A stretch of 64,000 nt of DNA. It comes from Legionella impletisoli (lineage in GTDB: Bacteria > Pseudomonadota > Gammaproteobacteria > Legionellales > Legionellaceae). Position numbers and translations under genes: made by a program. Of this stretch, positions 39,340 through 49,005 are shown piece after piece. Under the pieces are notes generated by a model. The model had not been told where the DNA came from, did not search any database, and was given only the letters and a program-made list of their open reading frames with translations. The stretch is from NCBI RefSeq assembly GCF_900639875.1, contig NZ_CAAAIA010000006.1, forward strand, positions 1 through 64,000. The letters are read 5' to 3'. How positions within the stretch are numbered: position 1 is the stretch's first letter; every line of letters starts with the position of its first letter.

Positions 39340-41187
39340 TTAATGTTCTAGCGACGCCATCAACTCAAGCCATTCTTCTTCAGCGTCGATGAGTTGGTGG
39401 CCAATTTTATTACGTTTTTCAGTCAATTCATTTAACAAAGTCGAGTCAGCGTTTAAATAAAGTGATGAATCGCTAAGCTTGAGATCTAGCGCTTTAATCT
39501 CAGCTTGATACGACTCCATGTGCTGCTCTAATTTTTTCAAACGATTTTGCTGGCTTTTCTTCTCGCGATAATCATTATTTGAATTGTTTTCTTTCTGTAT
39601 GGTCGCAGAAGACGCATCATGGCTTAATAACCATTGATGATAAACATCCACATCCCCATCAAAGGGTTTAATTTTTTGATGATACACTAGATAAAAATCA
39701 TCCACGGTGGTGCGTAGAAAGTGGCGATCATGAGAAATAACAACCAATGCGCCCTCATAACTTTGAAGAGCCATTTCAATAGAAGCGCGCATTTCCAAAT
39801 CAAGATGATTGGTCGGCTCATCCAATAAGAGCAGATTAGGACGCAACCAAACTAATTTTGCTAACGCTAATCGTGCTTTTTCCCCGCCCGAGAAGTGATG
39901 AATTGGAGCTAAAGCCATATCCCCTATAAAATTAAATCCGCCTAAAAAATCTCGAACGTTTTGTTCGCGAGCTTCAGGGGTGAGTTGCAGGATGGTTTGC
40001 ACAGGGCTTAGGGCACAGTCTAAATCTTCCAATTGGTGTTGAGCAAAATAGCCAATTTGGAGATGGGGTGATCTCTCAAGTTTCCCAGACATGGGGAGTA
40101 ACTCCCCAGTTAAAGTTTTAATAAACGTTGATTTTCCTTGGCCGTTTGGTCCGAGTAACGCCAAACGATCGCCTGGATTTAAGGATAAATTAACCCGTGT
40201 TAATACGGGATCTTTCAAAGCATAACCAACGCTGACTTCATCACAACGAATGAGTGGTTTCCCTGCTTTGGGACAAGGATAAAATTCAAAGGTAAACGGA
40301 GAATCTATCTGAGCTTTAGCGATGATGTCCATTTTCTCAATCGCTTTTAAACGACTTTGTGCTTGCTTAGCCTTAGAAGCTTTCGCTTTGAAACGATTCA
40401 CATACTCCATCATATGAGTAATCTTGGTTTGTTGTTTTTCATATGAAGCATGTTGTAAAGCAATTGCTTCCGCTCGCGTTCGTTCAAAGCGGCTGTAATT
40501 ACCGGTGTAAAGAGTAGCGCTTTGTTGCTCAAAGTGAAGAATATGGGTTGCTAATGCATCTAGAAATTCTCGGTCATGGGAAATCACAATCACAGTAGCT
40601 GGATTTTGTTTAAGCCAACGTTCAAGCCAGAATATTGCTTCAAGATCTAAATGGTTCGTGGGTTCGTCAAGCAGTAATAAATCAGCCGGAGTCATCAAGC
40701 AACGCGCAAGGTTCAAACGCATCCGCCATCCACCTGAAAAGCTATTCACACTTAATGTTTGATCATTCGTTGAAAATCCCAAGCCAGCTAAGATAGAAGC
40801 AGCCTGTGCTGGCTTACTATATCCACCGGTTTGAGATAAGCGATCATGACAGATCACAATGGCTTCATCATCACCCGTTTTTTCAGCCGTCTCTAATTTC
40901 TTAAGCAAGGCTTTATAATCTTTATCCCCTGCTAAAACATAATCCAATGCGGGTAGATCACTTTCAGGAAGCTCTTGCGAAAGATGGCTGATGCGAAGTT
41001 GGGCATTTAACTGACACACCCCGGTATCCGGCGTTAATTTTCCCAGCACCATGCTGAAAAAACTACTTTTTCCACAACCATTTCGCCCTACAAGCCCGAT
41101 TTTTTGTTTTTCAAAAAGACTTACCGTAGCTTGGCGCAGCAAGATCTTGTTTCCACGACTAAGCGTTACCTGATTGAGCGTTAGCAT
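39340..41187 (-). CDS. ABC-F family ATPase, YheS type
   Basis: A 615-residue soluble protein with two ABC domains and no membrane part, as in translation factors of the ABC-F family. The first half has GLVGRNGCGKSS, FSGGWRMRLNLARCL and LLLLDEPTNHLDLEA. The second has GPNGQGKST and FSGGEKARLALAKL. A charged linker (RFKAKASKAKQAQSR) lies between them and a coiled-coil C-terminal extension follows. It most resembles E. coli YheS and probably acts on the ribosome rather than in transport. Confidence 0.92.
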   Translation of the reverse strand: MLTLNQVTLSRGNKILLRQATVSLFEKQKIGLVGRNGCGKSSFFSMVLGKLTPDTGVCQLNAQLRISHLSQELPESDLPALDYVLAGDKDYKALLKKLETAEKTGDDEAIVICHDRLSQTGGYSKPAQAASILAGLGFSTNDQTLSVNSFSGGWRMRLNLARCLMTPADLLLLDEPTNHLDLEAIFWLERWLKQNPATVIVISHDREFLDALATHILHFEQQSATLYTGNYSRFERTRAEAIALQHASYEKQQTKITHMMEYVNRFKAKASKAKQAQSRLKAIEKMDIIAKAQIDSPFTFEFYPCPKAGKPLIRCDEVSVGYALKDPVLTRVNLSLNPGDRLALLGPNGQGKSTFIKTLTGELLPMSGKLERSPHLQIGYFAQHQLEDLDCALSPVQTILQLTPEAREQNVRDFLGGFNFIGDMALAPIHHFSGGEKARLALAKLVWLRPNLLLLDEPTNHLDLEMRASIEMALQSYEGALVVISHDRHFLRTTVDDFYLVYHQKIKPFDGDVDVYHQWLLSHDASSATIQKENNSNNDYREKKSQQNRLKKLEQHMESYQAEIKALDLKLSDSSLYLNADSTLLNELTEKRNKIGHQLIDAEEEWLELMASLEH

Positions 41188-41329
41188 GCTAATACTTCGG
41201 ACGGGTTGAATAAAACTGAGCTATTTTAACATAAGATTTGATAACAGATAACCAACATTTCGCAGCAGCGTATTTTTTTAAATAAATAATTAAGAAAATT
41301 TGAAGCGACGCGACCCTACTGCCTCAGTT

Positions 41330-41644
41330 TTAAGCTTTTCGCCACATCACATTGCATTGTGCTTTTGCCGCATCTTCTAAGAGCTCAATCAAAGGCCATG
41401 CACGGTTTGATAAGCTGACTGGCTCGTCTTCTGAATTCTCTTCCTGATAATCTGGGGTTTGGTTTATTGGTTCTTTATGGGTAGCGAGCGATTGTTTCAA
41501 CCGATTTAATGCATTGGGGACATCTTCAGCTAAAATGGCACTAGGCACTTCGCCACTGTGTCCCATCATCTTAATTAATTTCACAGCAACATCACCAAAC
41601 ATCGTTATATTCTCATGCGCATCACAGCTAAAAGTCACCAACAT
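41330..41644 (-). CDS. DUF1840 protein
   Basis: A 104-residue soluble protein whose opening MFGDVAVKLIKMMGHSGEVP and closing SLSNRAWPLIELLEDAAKAQ segments match the DUF1840 family. The function is unknown. There is a Glu/Asp-rich linker in the middle. It stands alone between the ABC-F gene and the MITE-like element. Confidence 0.88.
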   Translation of the reverse strand: MLVTFSCDAHENITMFGDVAVKLIKMMGHSGEVPSAILAEDVPNALNRLKQSLATHKEPINQTPDYQEENSEDEPVSLSNRAWPLIELLEDAAKAQCNVMWRKA

Positions 41645-41753
41645 CCTGCTCTCCTAAAAAAGCGTCTATTTATATGGTTTAGTTATATGGTTTAGAAGTA
41701 AGAAGCTCGATTTAGTCTATCTCTAAAAACTTGTGTTTTCAATTCAAAAGCGC

Positions 41754-41932
41754 TATATACCCAGGGTAAACGCATCTAGCAGTATTAAATCAAAATGTCT
41801 AAATTAAGCACTTTACAGGCAAACTCAACTTCAAACTTCATTCGAGATCGGCTGAGTGCCCGGCATCAAGCAGAGTAAGTGGCAAAAAAGCATGTGATGT
41901 TCAAAAATTAGATCCGTTTGCCCTGCTATATA
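41754..41932. mobile_element. MITE-like element 1 (about 179 bp, no coding)
   Basis: The left end TATATACCCAGGGTAAACG and the right end, read as its complement TATATAGCAGGGCAAACG, are near-perfect inverted repeats of about 22 bases. No protein is encoded between them. The left 38 bases and the right 16 bases resemble the element at 50254-50411. This fits a non-autonomous transposon remnant whose parent transposase is not in the window. It fills most of the 360-base gap upstream of 42005. Confidence 0.6.
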
Positions 41933-42004
41933 TCTGATTGAGTTTGAATAATAAAACATATCATGCTATTACAAAGAGTAATAGAATAAAAATAAGAAGG
42001 CACT

Positions 42005-42334
42005 ATGAAAGCAAACAAACGATTGATTGTGTTCTGCTTTTTAACCATGCTTTTGACCACGCAAGCATTTTCCCTACCCCTAACCCCAAAAGACGAACCT
42101 AAAGCAGACAGTTTTTATATCTGTTATGAAAAACGATGCCCTAATAATGTGATTATGACGCCCGTTGTAAAATACACGAGATATAAATACATCGGTTGCG
42201 TGATTAGCCGTCTACCCTGTCATTTATACTGTGGTGACAAATTTAATCCTAATCGAGGACCCTTAAAACAATTTCAATGGATGAATAATTATCCTGATGC
42301 ATTAAATTCTTTTTATCGCTGCGCTTACAGTTAA
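42005..42334 (+). CDS. Small secreted cysteine-rich protein
   Basis: A 109-residue precursor. A Sec signal peptide (MKANKRLIVFCFLTMLLTTQAFS, cut near residue 23) leads to a mature part of about 86 residues. It holds six Cys in the pattern CYEKRC, then IGC, CHLYC and RCAYS, enough for three disulfides. No family recognised. AAGGC precedes the ATG and a good terminator follows the stop. A T2S substrate or periplasmic protein is possible; T2S genes occur elsewhere in the window. Confidence 0.75.
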   Translation: MKANKRLIVFCFLTMLLTTQAFSLPLTPKDEPKADSFYICYEKRCPNNVIMTPVVKYTRYKYIGCVISRLPCHLYCGDKFNPNRGPLKQFQWMNNYPDALNSFYRCAYS

Positions 42335-42341
42335 TAAAACT

Positions 42342-42364
42342 AGCCCGCTTTTTAGCGGGCTTTC
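42342..42364 (+). terminator. Rho-independent terminator after the Cys-rich gene
   Basis: AGCCCGCT and AGCGGGCT form a perfect 8-bp stem with a TTTT loop, followed by TTTCC. It lies between convergent genes and could serve both. Confidence 0.85.
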
Positions 42365-42394
42365 CGTGATCAACTGTATCCCCTCAAAAACCTT

Positions 42395-42925
42395 CTAGTT
42401 TTTATTCTCTCCAGATGGCTGAGGCTTGTTGTTATCTTGCGTTGGCTTTTTCGGTTGTTGTTTTCCTTTTTGTTCTTGTTGAATCGCACCAGGCGCAACA
42501 TCCGCGTATAAATATATTTTTGCGAAACTAGCACCAATGCATTCACCAAGCAAGCGACCCCATTTTGATGCGGATTCCTGCGTCATCATATCCGGCAACT
42601 TATCATTATATTTTTTGATACATGCATCCGCTAAATCAGGGATTTCTTTCAGACATTTATCATAGGTCACACCCATTTCCTTAAAACGGCCCGCGATAGA
42701 AGGATCTTCAAGAAACCCTTTGCAAATTGGTTCAGGGACAACGTTTCTCACTTGCTCTAACCATTGATCTTTTGGCACTTGAACCGGTTTCACTTGCCCT
42801 GGGGATTCATAAGGAAGATTTTGATTAGGCGTTTGCGAAGTCGTATCATTGGCTGCAAGCGCCAAAGCAGAATAAAGAATCATGCTCAATCCAATTCCTT
42901 TGTTATAGTGAGTACATTTCGCCAT
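42395..42925 (-). CDS. Periplasmic hypothetical protein with four or more cysteines
   Basis: A 176-residue precursor. The signal peptide ends at ALALAA near residue 25. The mature part is helical with Cys in EPICKGFL, YDKCLKE, DACIKKY and GECIGASF, and a low-complexity Gln/Lys/Pro/Asn tail. Paired Cys and the periplasmic signal suggest disulfides. No family recognised. AAGGAAC precedes the ATG. Confidence 0.75.
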   Translation of the reverse strand: MAKCTHYNKGIGLSMILYSALALAANDTTSQTPNQNLPYESPGQVKPVQVPKDQWLEQVRNVVPEPICKGFLEDPSIAGRFKEMGVTYDKCLKEIPDLADACIKKYNDKLPDMMTQESASKWGRLLGECIGASFAKIYLYADVAPGAIQQEQKGKQQPKKPTQDNNKPQPSGENKN

Positions 42926-42995
42926 GTTATGTTCCTTATTGTTGAGTGAGTACGATTGTATACTGCCCTGCCCTTCTTGATTGCTATCGATTGCA

Positions 42996-43265
42996 TTATT
43001 TTTTCAATTTTTTAATCACATCTTCCAAAGTTTCTACTTCTCCTGAATAATGAAAGTAAATTCGATGATGCTCACAATCAATGATACTTAATGCTTCCTG
43101 TGGCTTTCCATTGAATTGCTTAAATATCCAATAAATGCCCTTTGATTCCGAATCCCGAATGGTTTCAAGTACATCTAACATGCGATCTTCTTCAAATTCG
43201 AGGTGGGTGCAGACTAGACCACCTGGCTCTCGAGATATTTTGTAAGCATAATGTTTTTCTTTCAT
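42996..43265 (-). CDS. Hypothetical 89-residue protein
   Basis: A small soluble protein with no signal peptide, ending in a Lys-rich helix (VIKKLKK). It contains CTHLEFEEDR and DCEHHRIYFHYSG. No family recognised. Codon use looks like its neighbours, and it lies on the same strand as gltX and the periplasmic gene, so it is probably real. Confidence 0.6.
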   Translation of the reverse strand: MKEKHYAYKISREPGGLVCTHLEFEEDRMLDVLETIRDSESKGIYWIFKQFNGKPQEALSIIDCEHHRIYFHYSGEVETLEDVIKKLKK

Positions 43266-43392
43266 TCTTTTCTACCATCCAATAGCATCTAACTAAGGAT
43301 ATCGGCCAAAAAGAATAAAAGTTGAGAGAAAGTGTAATTTTTTTCCTGTGCGTCCTAAGACCTTAAGCCTAGATTTTTCTGAGCGATGTATT

Positions 43393-44802
43393 TTATTCCC
43401 CCGCTCGTTTTTGAATCATTTCTAATGCAGTTTCCAAGCGACTTAAAACTCGCGATTTTCCTAATAAAGTTAAAGTCATATCAATGGAAGGTGATGAGCT
43501 ATTTCCAGTTACAGCAACTCTTAATGGTTGGGCTATCTTACCCATACTGACATTAAATTGAGCAGTAATATCATTGATGCACTGTTGCAATACATCCCGT
43601 TGCCAATCTGTGATGTGTTCTAAGCATTGATAGAGTGCTTTAAGAGGTTCTAAAATAACCGGGCGTAAATGTTTTTTGACGGCTTCTTCATCATAATCGA
43701 TTTGATCTTGATAAAAATAAAGGCTGTTTTCGCACATCTCAGCCAACGTTTTGCAACGTTCTGCTTGGATAGGAACCAGCTTGGTAAGCTCTGGCCCTTT
43801 GGTCCAGTCTATGTTTTCTTTTTCAAAATGCCACTGTAGCGCTTTGGCAACTTGCTCAGGGGAAGAAAATTTTTGATAATGTTGGTTTAGCCAATACAAT
43901 TTGTCATAGCTAAAACTAGCCGCACCACGGCTGACACTGTTTAAATTAAAATATTCAATCATCTCTTCTAGGCTGAAAATTTCCTGATCGCCATAAGACC
44001 AACCTAATCGTACTAAGTAATTCAATACAGCATGAGGAAGTAGACCTAGCTCTTTAAATTGCAAGATACTCACTGCACCATGGCGCTTTGAAAGCCGCTT
44101 ACCATCTTCTCCAAGAATCATGGGTAAATGCGCAAACACAGGAATGGGAGCATTCAAGGCCTTAAATAAATTAATTTGCCTTGGGGTGTTATTGATATGA
44201 TCATCACCTCGGATCACATGCGTAATTTCCATATCCCAATCATCCACCACAACAGCGAAATTGTAAGTAGGATGACTATCTGAACGTAATAAAATTAAAT
44301 CATCCAACTCACTGTTTTGAACTTGTATCTCACCATATACTTGATCACGAAACGAAACTTCACCCTCATGAGGATTTTTAAAACGCACCACATGAGGCTC
44401 AAGTGTGTCAGGTAAATTTTTATCACGGCAATGACCATCATAACGAGGCTTTTCTTTACGCTGAAGCTGTTCCTCTCTTAAGGCCTCCAATCGCTCCTTA
44501 CTGCAATAACAACGATAAGCCTTACCTTCCTCTAATAGCTGCTTTAAAACGCTTCTATAACGCGGGTAGCGATCCGTTTGGTAAAACGGCCCTTGATCGG
44601 CGGTTAAACCAAGCCAGCTCATACCATCTATAATGGCTTGAACAGACTCTTTGGTTGACCGTTCACGATCAGTATCCTCGATTCTAAGGACAAATTCGCC
44701 CTGGTGATGGCGGGCGTAAAGCCATGAAAACAGTGCAGTTCTAACACCACCGACGTGTAAAAATCCAGTAGGACTTGGGGCAAAACGGGTTCGTACAACC
44801 AT
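43393..44802 (-). CDS. gltX: Glutamyl-tRNA synthetase
   Basis: A 469-residue class I aminoacyl-tRNA synthetase that charges tRNA-Glu. The HIGH-type motif is in [13 protein letters not shown] (residues 7-19), KRLSKRHG is the KMSKS-type loop near 240, and the C-terminal helical anticodon-binding domain is complete. A Cys/His set near residue 100-130 ([12 protein letters not shown]) may bind zinc, as in E. coli GltX. It is divergent from letS. Confidence 0.97.
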   Translation of the reverse strand: MVVRTRFAPSPTGFLHVGGVRTALFSWLYARHHQGEFVLRIEDTDRERSTKESVQAIIDGMSWLGLTADQGPFYQTDRYPRYRSVLKQLLEEGKAYRCYCSKERLEALREEQLQRKEKPRYDGHCRDKNLPDTLEPHVVRFKNPHEGEVSFRDQVYGEIQVQNSELDDLILLRSDSHPTYNFAVVVDDWDMEITHVIRGDDHINNTPRQINLFKALNAPIPVFAHLPMILGEDGKRLSKRHGAVSILQFKELGLLPHAVLNYLVRLGWSYGDQEIFSLEEMIEYFNLNSVSRGAASFSYDKLYWLNQHYQKFSSPEQVAKALQWHFEKENIDWTKGPELTKLVPIQAERCKTLAEMCENSLYFYQDQIDYDEEAVKKHLRPVILEPLKALYQCLEHITDWQRDVLQQCINDITAQFNVSMGKIAQPLRVAVTGNSSSPSIDMTLTLLGKSRVLSRLETALEMIQKRAGE

Positions 44803-44908
44803 TTAAAAGCTCCGTTGTATGCTTTAAAAAATTCAAGGTATAATTCAGCGATGAAGTATAGCGTGACTTTGTCAGAGGCGCAAAATAACAAATGATTAAG
44901 GAACTCGA

Positions 44909-47653
44909 TTGAAAAGTATTGGTATCAAATACCAGTTAAGGATCACCACCTTAATTCCTGTCATGGTGGTTGCTCTATTATTTGCTTTATTCTATAACGG
45001 TCAATTTAGTCGTGATTTATCGCAACATACCTCACGATTAGGCGAAGCCTACATTAGGCAATTACTTCCCGCAGCACAGCTTGCCTTGCTTCGAGATGAC
45101 AAACGCATTCTACAAGGGCTCATTGATGCGTCGACTATTAATCAAGAGGTTCAGTCGCTCGCATTTTACAATGCAAAAGGACAATTACTCGCCTACCGCG
45201 GCGGAAAGCACTCTTTAAAACACCCCTTCAAGCCCCCTGAATTTACAGGGGATTACATCGAACACAAACAGATTAATCCCTACAGCGTTAACTTTATTTC
45301 CCCAATTACTTTACCTAAATTTAACCTGTATTCGTTTGCCCCTTTTAAAGTGCCGAGCAGTCCTGTAGCTTTCCAGGCTGATGATATTTTAGGCTGGCTC
45401 TCTATCGACATTGATACACAACCAACGTTGATCAAACGTTATCAGATGTATATCGTGACCATCTTTATCACGCTATTAGGGCTATTGATTGGCCTTAGCA
45501 TCCATTATTTCCTTTCTAAACGTATTTATATTCCTATCGCTCGCTTAAGACGAAGCATGAAACAAATTTTAAGCAATGAATTTGAAACGGAAATCAAAAC
45601 CACAAGCCGCGGGGAGCTTGGTACAATTGAACAAGGTTGTGCTCATTTGCAAAAGCAATATTTGAATATGGTGAATGATTTAAATCAATACATTGAAACG
45701 GCAACTCAGGATTTACAGAAAAATCTAGAACTTTTAGAAGAAAAAAACATCGAACTTTCTCTTGATAAAAAGAAAACAGAAGAAAAAAGCCGGCAAAAAT
45801 CTGAATTTATTGCAAACATGAGTCATGAAATCCGCACCCCCATGAATGGTGTGATTGGCTTCACAAATGTTTTATTAGAAAGCAAATTAGATCCTTTACA
45901 ATTGGATTATGTAAAAACGATTAAAGCTTCCGCTCAGGATTTATTATCCATTATTAATGATATTTTAGATTATTCAAAAATGGATGCAGGCAAGTTACAT
46001 CTAGATTGCATCCCGCTCGATTTGAGAGCATGCATTGATGAAGTCTTTACGCTTCTTGCACCCAATGCGCATAAAAAAGGCTTGGATTTGATTCCCTCGA
46101 CAGACATTCGAGTCCCTAAAACCGTACTAGGCGATCCGCTCCGATTAAAACAAATTATTAATAATTTAGTGGCTAACGCCATTAAATTCACCGATCATGG
46201 CTATGTATTAGTCAGAACTAAAATTGAGCATGAAACCGAACAGGATTACACGGTTTGTATTTCAGTAACCGACACAGGCATTGGGATTGCTGAATCCGAT
46301 CAAGCGACCTTATTTAATGCCTTTAACCAAGCTGATACCACCATTACCAGACGATATGGCGGCTCTGGACTTGGATTAGTCATCACCAAGAAATTAGCCG
46401 AACATATGAATGGTCGAGTCTCACTTGCTAGCGAGCAGCATAAAGGCTCCACCTTTTCCGTGCATATTAAATTGGCAAAGCTTCAAGCATATGAAATTGA
46501 AAAACACCAAATTCATCGCTTTGGCAACTTAAAAGTAATTTGCTTTGATGATAATCCCCTTCATTTGGAAGCTTTGAATAATGGCCTTGCTTTGTGGGGA
46601 ATAGAATGCGTTCTTGTAAATTCTTTCAATGAGCTTAACCAAGCGTTTAAAACCCATCCTGATTGTCATTTAGCTTTTGTGAATGTTAATCAAGGGTGTG
46701 AAAAACAAGTGGCCCAAGTGATTCGAAAGAAAGATATTCCAACCGTCTTAATTTCAAAGTGGCTTATTCCGGAATATGATAAATGGGGCGCTAAAGCTTT
46801 TCTCTTTAAACCACCAAATATTCAAAAATTACATGATACGATTGAGTCTCTAATCAATAAACCGTATTTAGAAGAACCCGATTATGGGATAAATGAGCTT
46901 CATGTATTAAGAAAGCAAATTAAGCAATGTGGCTTAAATATTTTAATAGCAGAGGATAATCCCGTTAACCGGCGCTTATTGCATTCTTTACTTGGAGAGA
47001 ATGCCAATATCGATTCAGTTAATGATGGAGTACAAGCTGTAAAACAATGTGCTAAGCATCGGTATGATGTCATTTTACTTGACTTACAAATGCCTAACCT
47101 CAATGGCATTGATGCAGCTAGCCAAATTCGACAGCAATCGATGCTAAACAAATCAACTCCTATTATTTTAATCAGCGCCAATAACATTCTTGAAAATGCT
47201 GAGGCCTTGCAAAAAGTAGGGATTAACTTGTGCTTACAAAAGCCTTTTGATGAAAGCGTTTTATTACAACATTTGATTGAAATCGTGAATAAAGCCAAAG
47301 CAACCGCTATTGACTGGTCAATTTGTCTTAAACGCGTGTCGGGCAATATCGAATTAGCGAGCGAGTTTCTCGCGAGATTTGTAAAAGAGCTAGAAAATGA
47401 GCGTAAAGAGTTCATACGACTTAATGCTGAAAAAGATTGGGTCGGATTGGAAAGAGCGGCACATAAACTACATGGCGCTTGTTGCTTTTGTGGTGTTCCA
47501 CACTTGCAAAAACTGTCTGCTCAACTTGAGTTATCCGCAAAAGATACTAATCCAAGTGATGCGTTTGAATCCGTGTTTAACCAATTGATTCAAGCCATTG
47601 ATGCAGTACTTGAAGAATACAATAATTTTTATCGCACTTTTGAAGCTGTTTAA
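44909..47653 (+). CDS. letS: Hybrid sensor histidine kinase LetS (BarA type)
   Basis: A 914-residue tripartite inner-membrane kinase. TM1 is at residues 12-30, a periplasmic sensor of about 145 residues follows, then TM2 (180-201) and HAMP. The kinase has His306 in MSHEIRTPMNG and HATPase boxes with NNLVANAIKF and GSGLGLVITKKL. Two receiver modules follow: the first lacks a phospho-Asp, the second has Asp725 in DVILLDLQMP. The Hpt domain has His852 in AAHKLHGACCF. With LetA it should switch on small RNAs that titrate CsrA and drive the transmissive phase. The start is TTG with AAGGA upstream. Confidence 0.95.
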   Translation: MKSIGIKYQLRITTLIPVMVVALLFALFYNGQFSRDLSQHTSRLGEAYIRQLLPAAQLALLRDDKRILQGLIDASTINQEVQSLAFYNAKGQLLAYRGGKHSLKHPFKPPEFTGDYIEHKQINPYSVNFISPITLPKFNLYSFAPFKVPSSPVAFQADDILGWLSIDIDTQPTLIKRYQMYIVTIFITLLGLLIGLSIHYFLSKRIYIPIARLRRSMKQILSNEFETEIKTTSRGELGTIEQGCAHLQKQYLNMVNDLNQYIETATQDLQKNLELLEEKNIELSLDKKKTEEKSRQKSEFIANMSHEIRTPMNGVIGFTNVLLESKLDPLQLDYVKTIKASAQDLLSIINDILDYSKMDAGKLHLDCIPLDLRACIDEVFTLLAPNAHKKGLDLIPSTDIRVPKTVLGDPLRLKQIINNLVANAIKFTDHGYVLVRTKIEHETEQDYTVCISVTDTGIGIAESDQATLFNAFNQADTTITRRYGGSGLGLVITKKLAEHMNGRVSLASEQHKGSTFSVHIKLAKLQAYEIEKHQIHRFGNLKVICFDDNPLHLEALNNGLALWGIECVLVNSFNELNQAFKTHPDCHLAFVNVNQGCEKQVAQVIRKKDIPTVLISKWLIPEYDKWGAKAFLFKPPNIQKLHDTIESLINKPYLEEPDYGINELHVLRKQIKQCGLNILIAEDNPVNRRLLHSLLGENANIDSVNDGVQAVKQCAKHRYDVILLDLQMPNLNGIDAASQIRQQSMLNKSTPIILISANNILENAEALQKVGINLCLQKPFDESVLLQHLIEIVNKAKATAIDWSICLKRVSGNIELASEFLARFVKELENERKEFIRLNAEKDWVGLERAAHKLHGACCFCGVPHLQKLSAQLELSAKDTNPSDAFESVFNQLIQAIDAVLEEYNNFYRTFEAV

Positions 47654-47656
47654 TAC

Positions 47657-47673
47657 TAGGGTCATAGACCCTA
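47657..47673 (+). terminator. Short hairpin after letS
   Basis: TAGGGTC and GACCCTA form a 7-bp stem with a 3-base loop just past the letS stop. No real U-run follows, so termination is weak or the element serves another purpose. Confidence 0.35.
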
Positions 47674-47725
47674 AATTTGGCGATTGAATTCTAGCGACAG
47701 AGGTGAATAATAACAGGGAGAGAAT

Positions 47726-48964
47726 ATGTCCGTTAAAAATGCGATTTATGCACAATCGGGTGGTGTTACTGCCGTTATCAATGCTTCAGCGTGCGGCGTT
47801 ATTCAAACTGCGCGCCTTCACCCTCAACAAATTGGTAAAGTCTTTGCTGCAAAAGATGGTATTATTGGTGCCCTCAATGAAGAATTAATCGATACATCGC
47901 TTGAAAGTGATGATGCTATTGCTAAGCTCATGCATACTCCCTCTGGAGCATTTGGCTCATGCCGTTACAAGCTTAAAAACAATCAAGAAGAGTTTGAGCG
48001 CCTGCTTCAAGTGTTTAAAGCCCACAATATTGGATATTTTTTCTATAATGGTGGTGGTGATTCCCAAGATACCGCGAACAAAGTGGCAGAAATGAGTCTG
48101 GAGGCTAATTTTCCGGTAACTTGCATTGGCATTCCTAAAACGGTTGATAATGATCTACCATTTACCGACTGCTGCCCTGGGTTTGGTTCGGTTGCCAAAT
48201 ACGTTGCCGTATCCACTTTAGAAGCAGGAATGGATGTAGCGTCAATGGCCGCCTCTTCCACAAAAGTGTTTATTCTAGAAGTCATGGGGCGGCACGCGGG
48301 ATGGATTGCAGCGGCCAGCGGGCTTGCTGGGAAAAATGAAAACGAGCCTCCGCATATTATCTTATTTCCTGAAGTTCCTTTTGAACAAGACCGATTTATA
48401 CAAGAAGTGGATAAGTGTGTTCAACAATATGGTTATTGCGTAGTCGTTGCTTCTGAAGGCATTCGCGACCACGATGGAAAGTTTTTAAGTGAAGCGGGGC
48501 TTCGAGACGCCTTTGGCCATGCTCAATTAGGCGGAGTGGCTCCGGTAATTGCTGATCTTATCAAAAGTAAACTTAACTTAAAATACCATTGGGCGGTGGC
48601 CGATTACCTACAACGTTCAGCAAGACATATTGCCTCAGGCGTGGATGTTGAACAAGCTTATGCACTAGGTAAAGCTGCCGTTAAATTAGCGCTTGATGGG
48701 CAAAATGCCATTATGCCGATTATTGTGAGAGAACAAAATTGGCCTTACGAATGGTCGATTGGTCAAGTCCCACTCCGTGACGTTGCTAACGTAGAAAAGG
48801 CAATGCCTTCTGAATACATTCGAAAAGATGGCTTTGGAATCACTGAAGCTTGTCGAGACTATTTGCTTCCACTCATTCAAGGTGAAGCTTACCCTCCTTA
48901 CGTCAGTGGTATTCCTGATTATGTCCGATTAAACAATCGGCTTGTTGAGAAAAAATTGCTTTAA
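47726..48964 (+). CDS. Pyrophosphate-dependent 6-phosphofructokinase
   Basis: A 412-residue PFK-fold enzyme that phosphorylates fructose 6-phosphate reversibly. NGGGDSQDT (108-116) is the phosphoryl-donor loop and PKTVDND (137-143) the catalytic loop. The Lys in PKT, instead of the Gly of ATP enzymes, marks pyrophosphate use. EVMGRHAGW and a SEGIRD segment are typical. It may run in the gluconeogenic direction as well. ATG at 47726 follows GGGAGA. A bidirectional terminator closes the gene. Confidence 0.93.
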   Translation: MSVKNAIYAQSGGVTAVINASACGVIQTARLHPQQIGKVFAAKDGIIGALNEELIDTSLESDDAIAKLMHTPSGAFGSCRYKLKNNQEEFERLLQVFKAHNIGYFFYNGGGDSQDTANKVAEMSLEANFPVTCIGIPKTVDNDLPFTDCCPGFGSVAKYVAVSTLEAGMDVASMAASSTKVFILEVMGRHAGWIAAASGLAGKNENEPPHIILFPEVPFEQDRFIQEVDKCVQQYGYCVVVASEGIRDHDGKFLSEAGLRDAFGHAQLGGVAPVIADLIKSKLNLKYHWAVADYLQRSARHIASGVDVEQAYALGKAAVKLALDGQNAIMPIIVREQNWPYEWSIGQVPLRDVANVEKAMPSEYIRKDGFGITEACRDYLLPLIQGEAYPPYVSGIPDYVRLNNRLVEKKLL

Positions 48965-48965
48965 T

Positions 48966-48991
48966 AAAAAACCGCCCGAAGGCGGTTTTTT
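48966..48991. terminator. Bidirectional rho-independent terminator
   Basis: ACCGCC and GGCGGT form a 6-bp stem with a stable CGAA tetraloop. It is flanked by AAAAA on one side and TTTTTT on the other, so it ends both the PFK message (plus) and the pilin message (minus). Confidence 0.92.
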
Positions 48992-49005
48992 CTAGTGGGT
49001 GAAGA

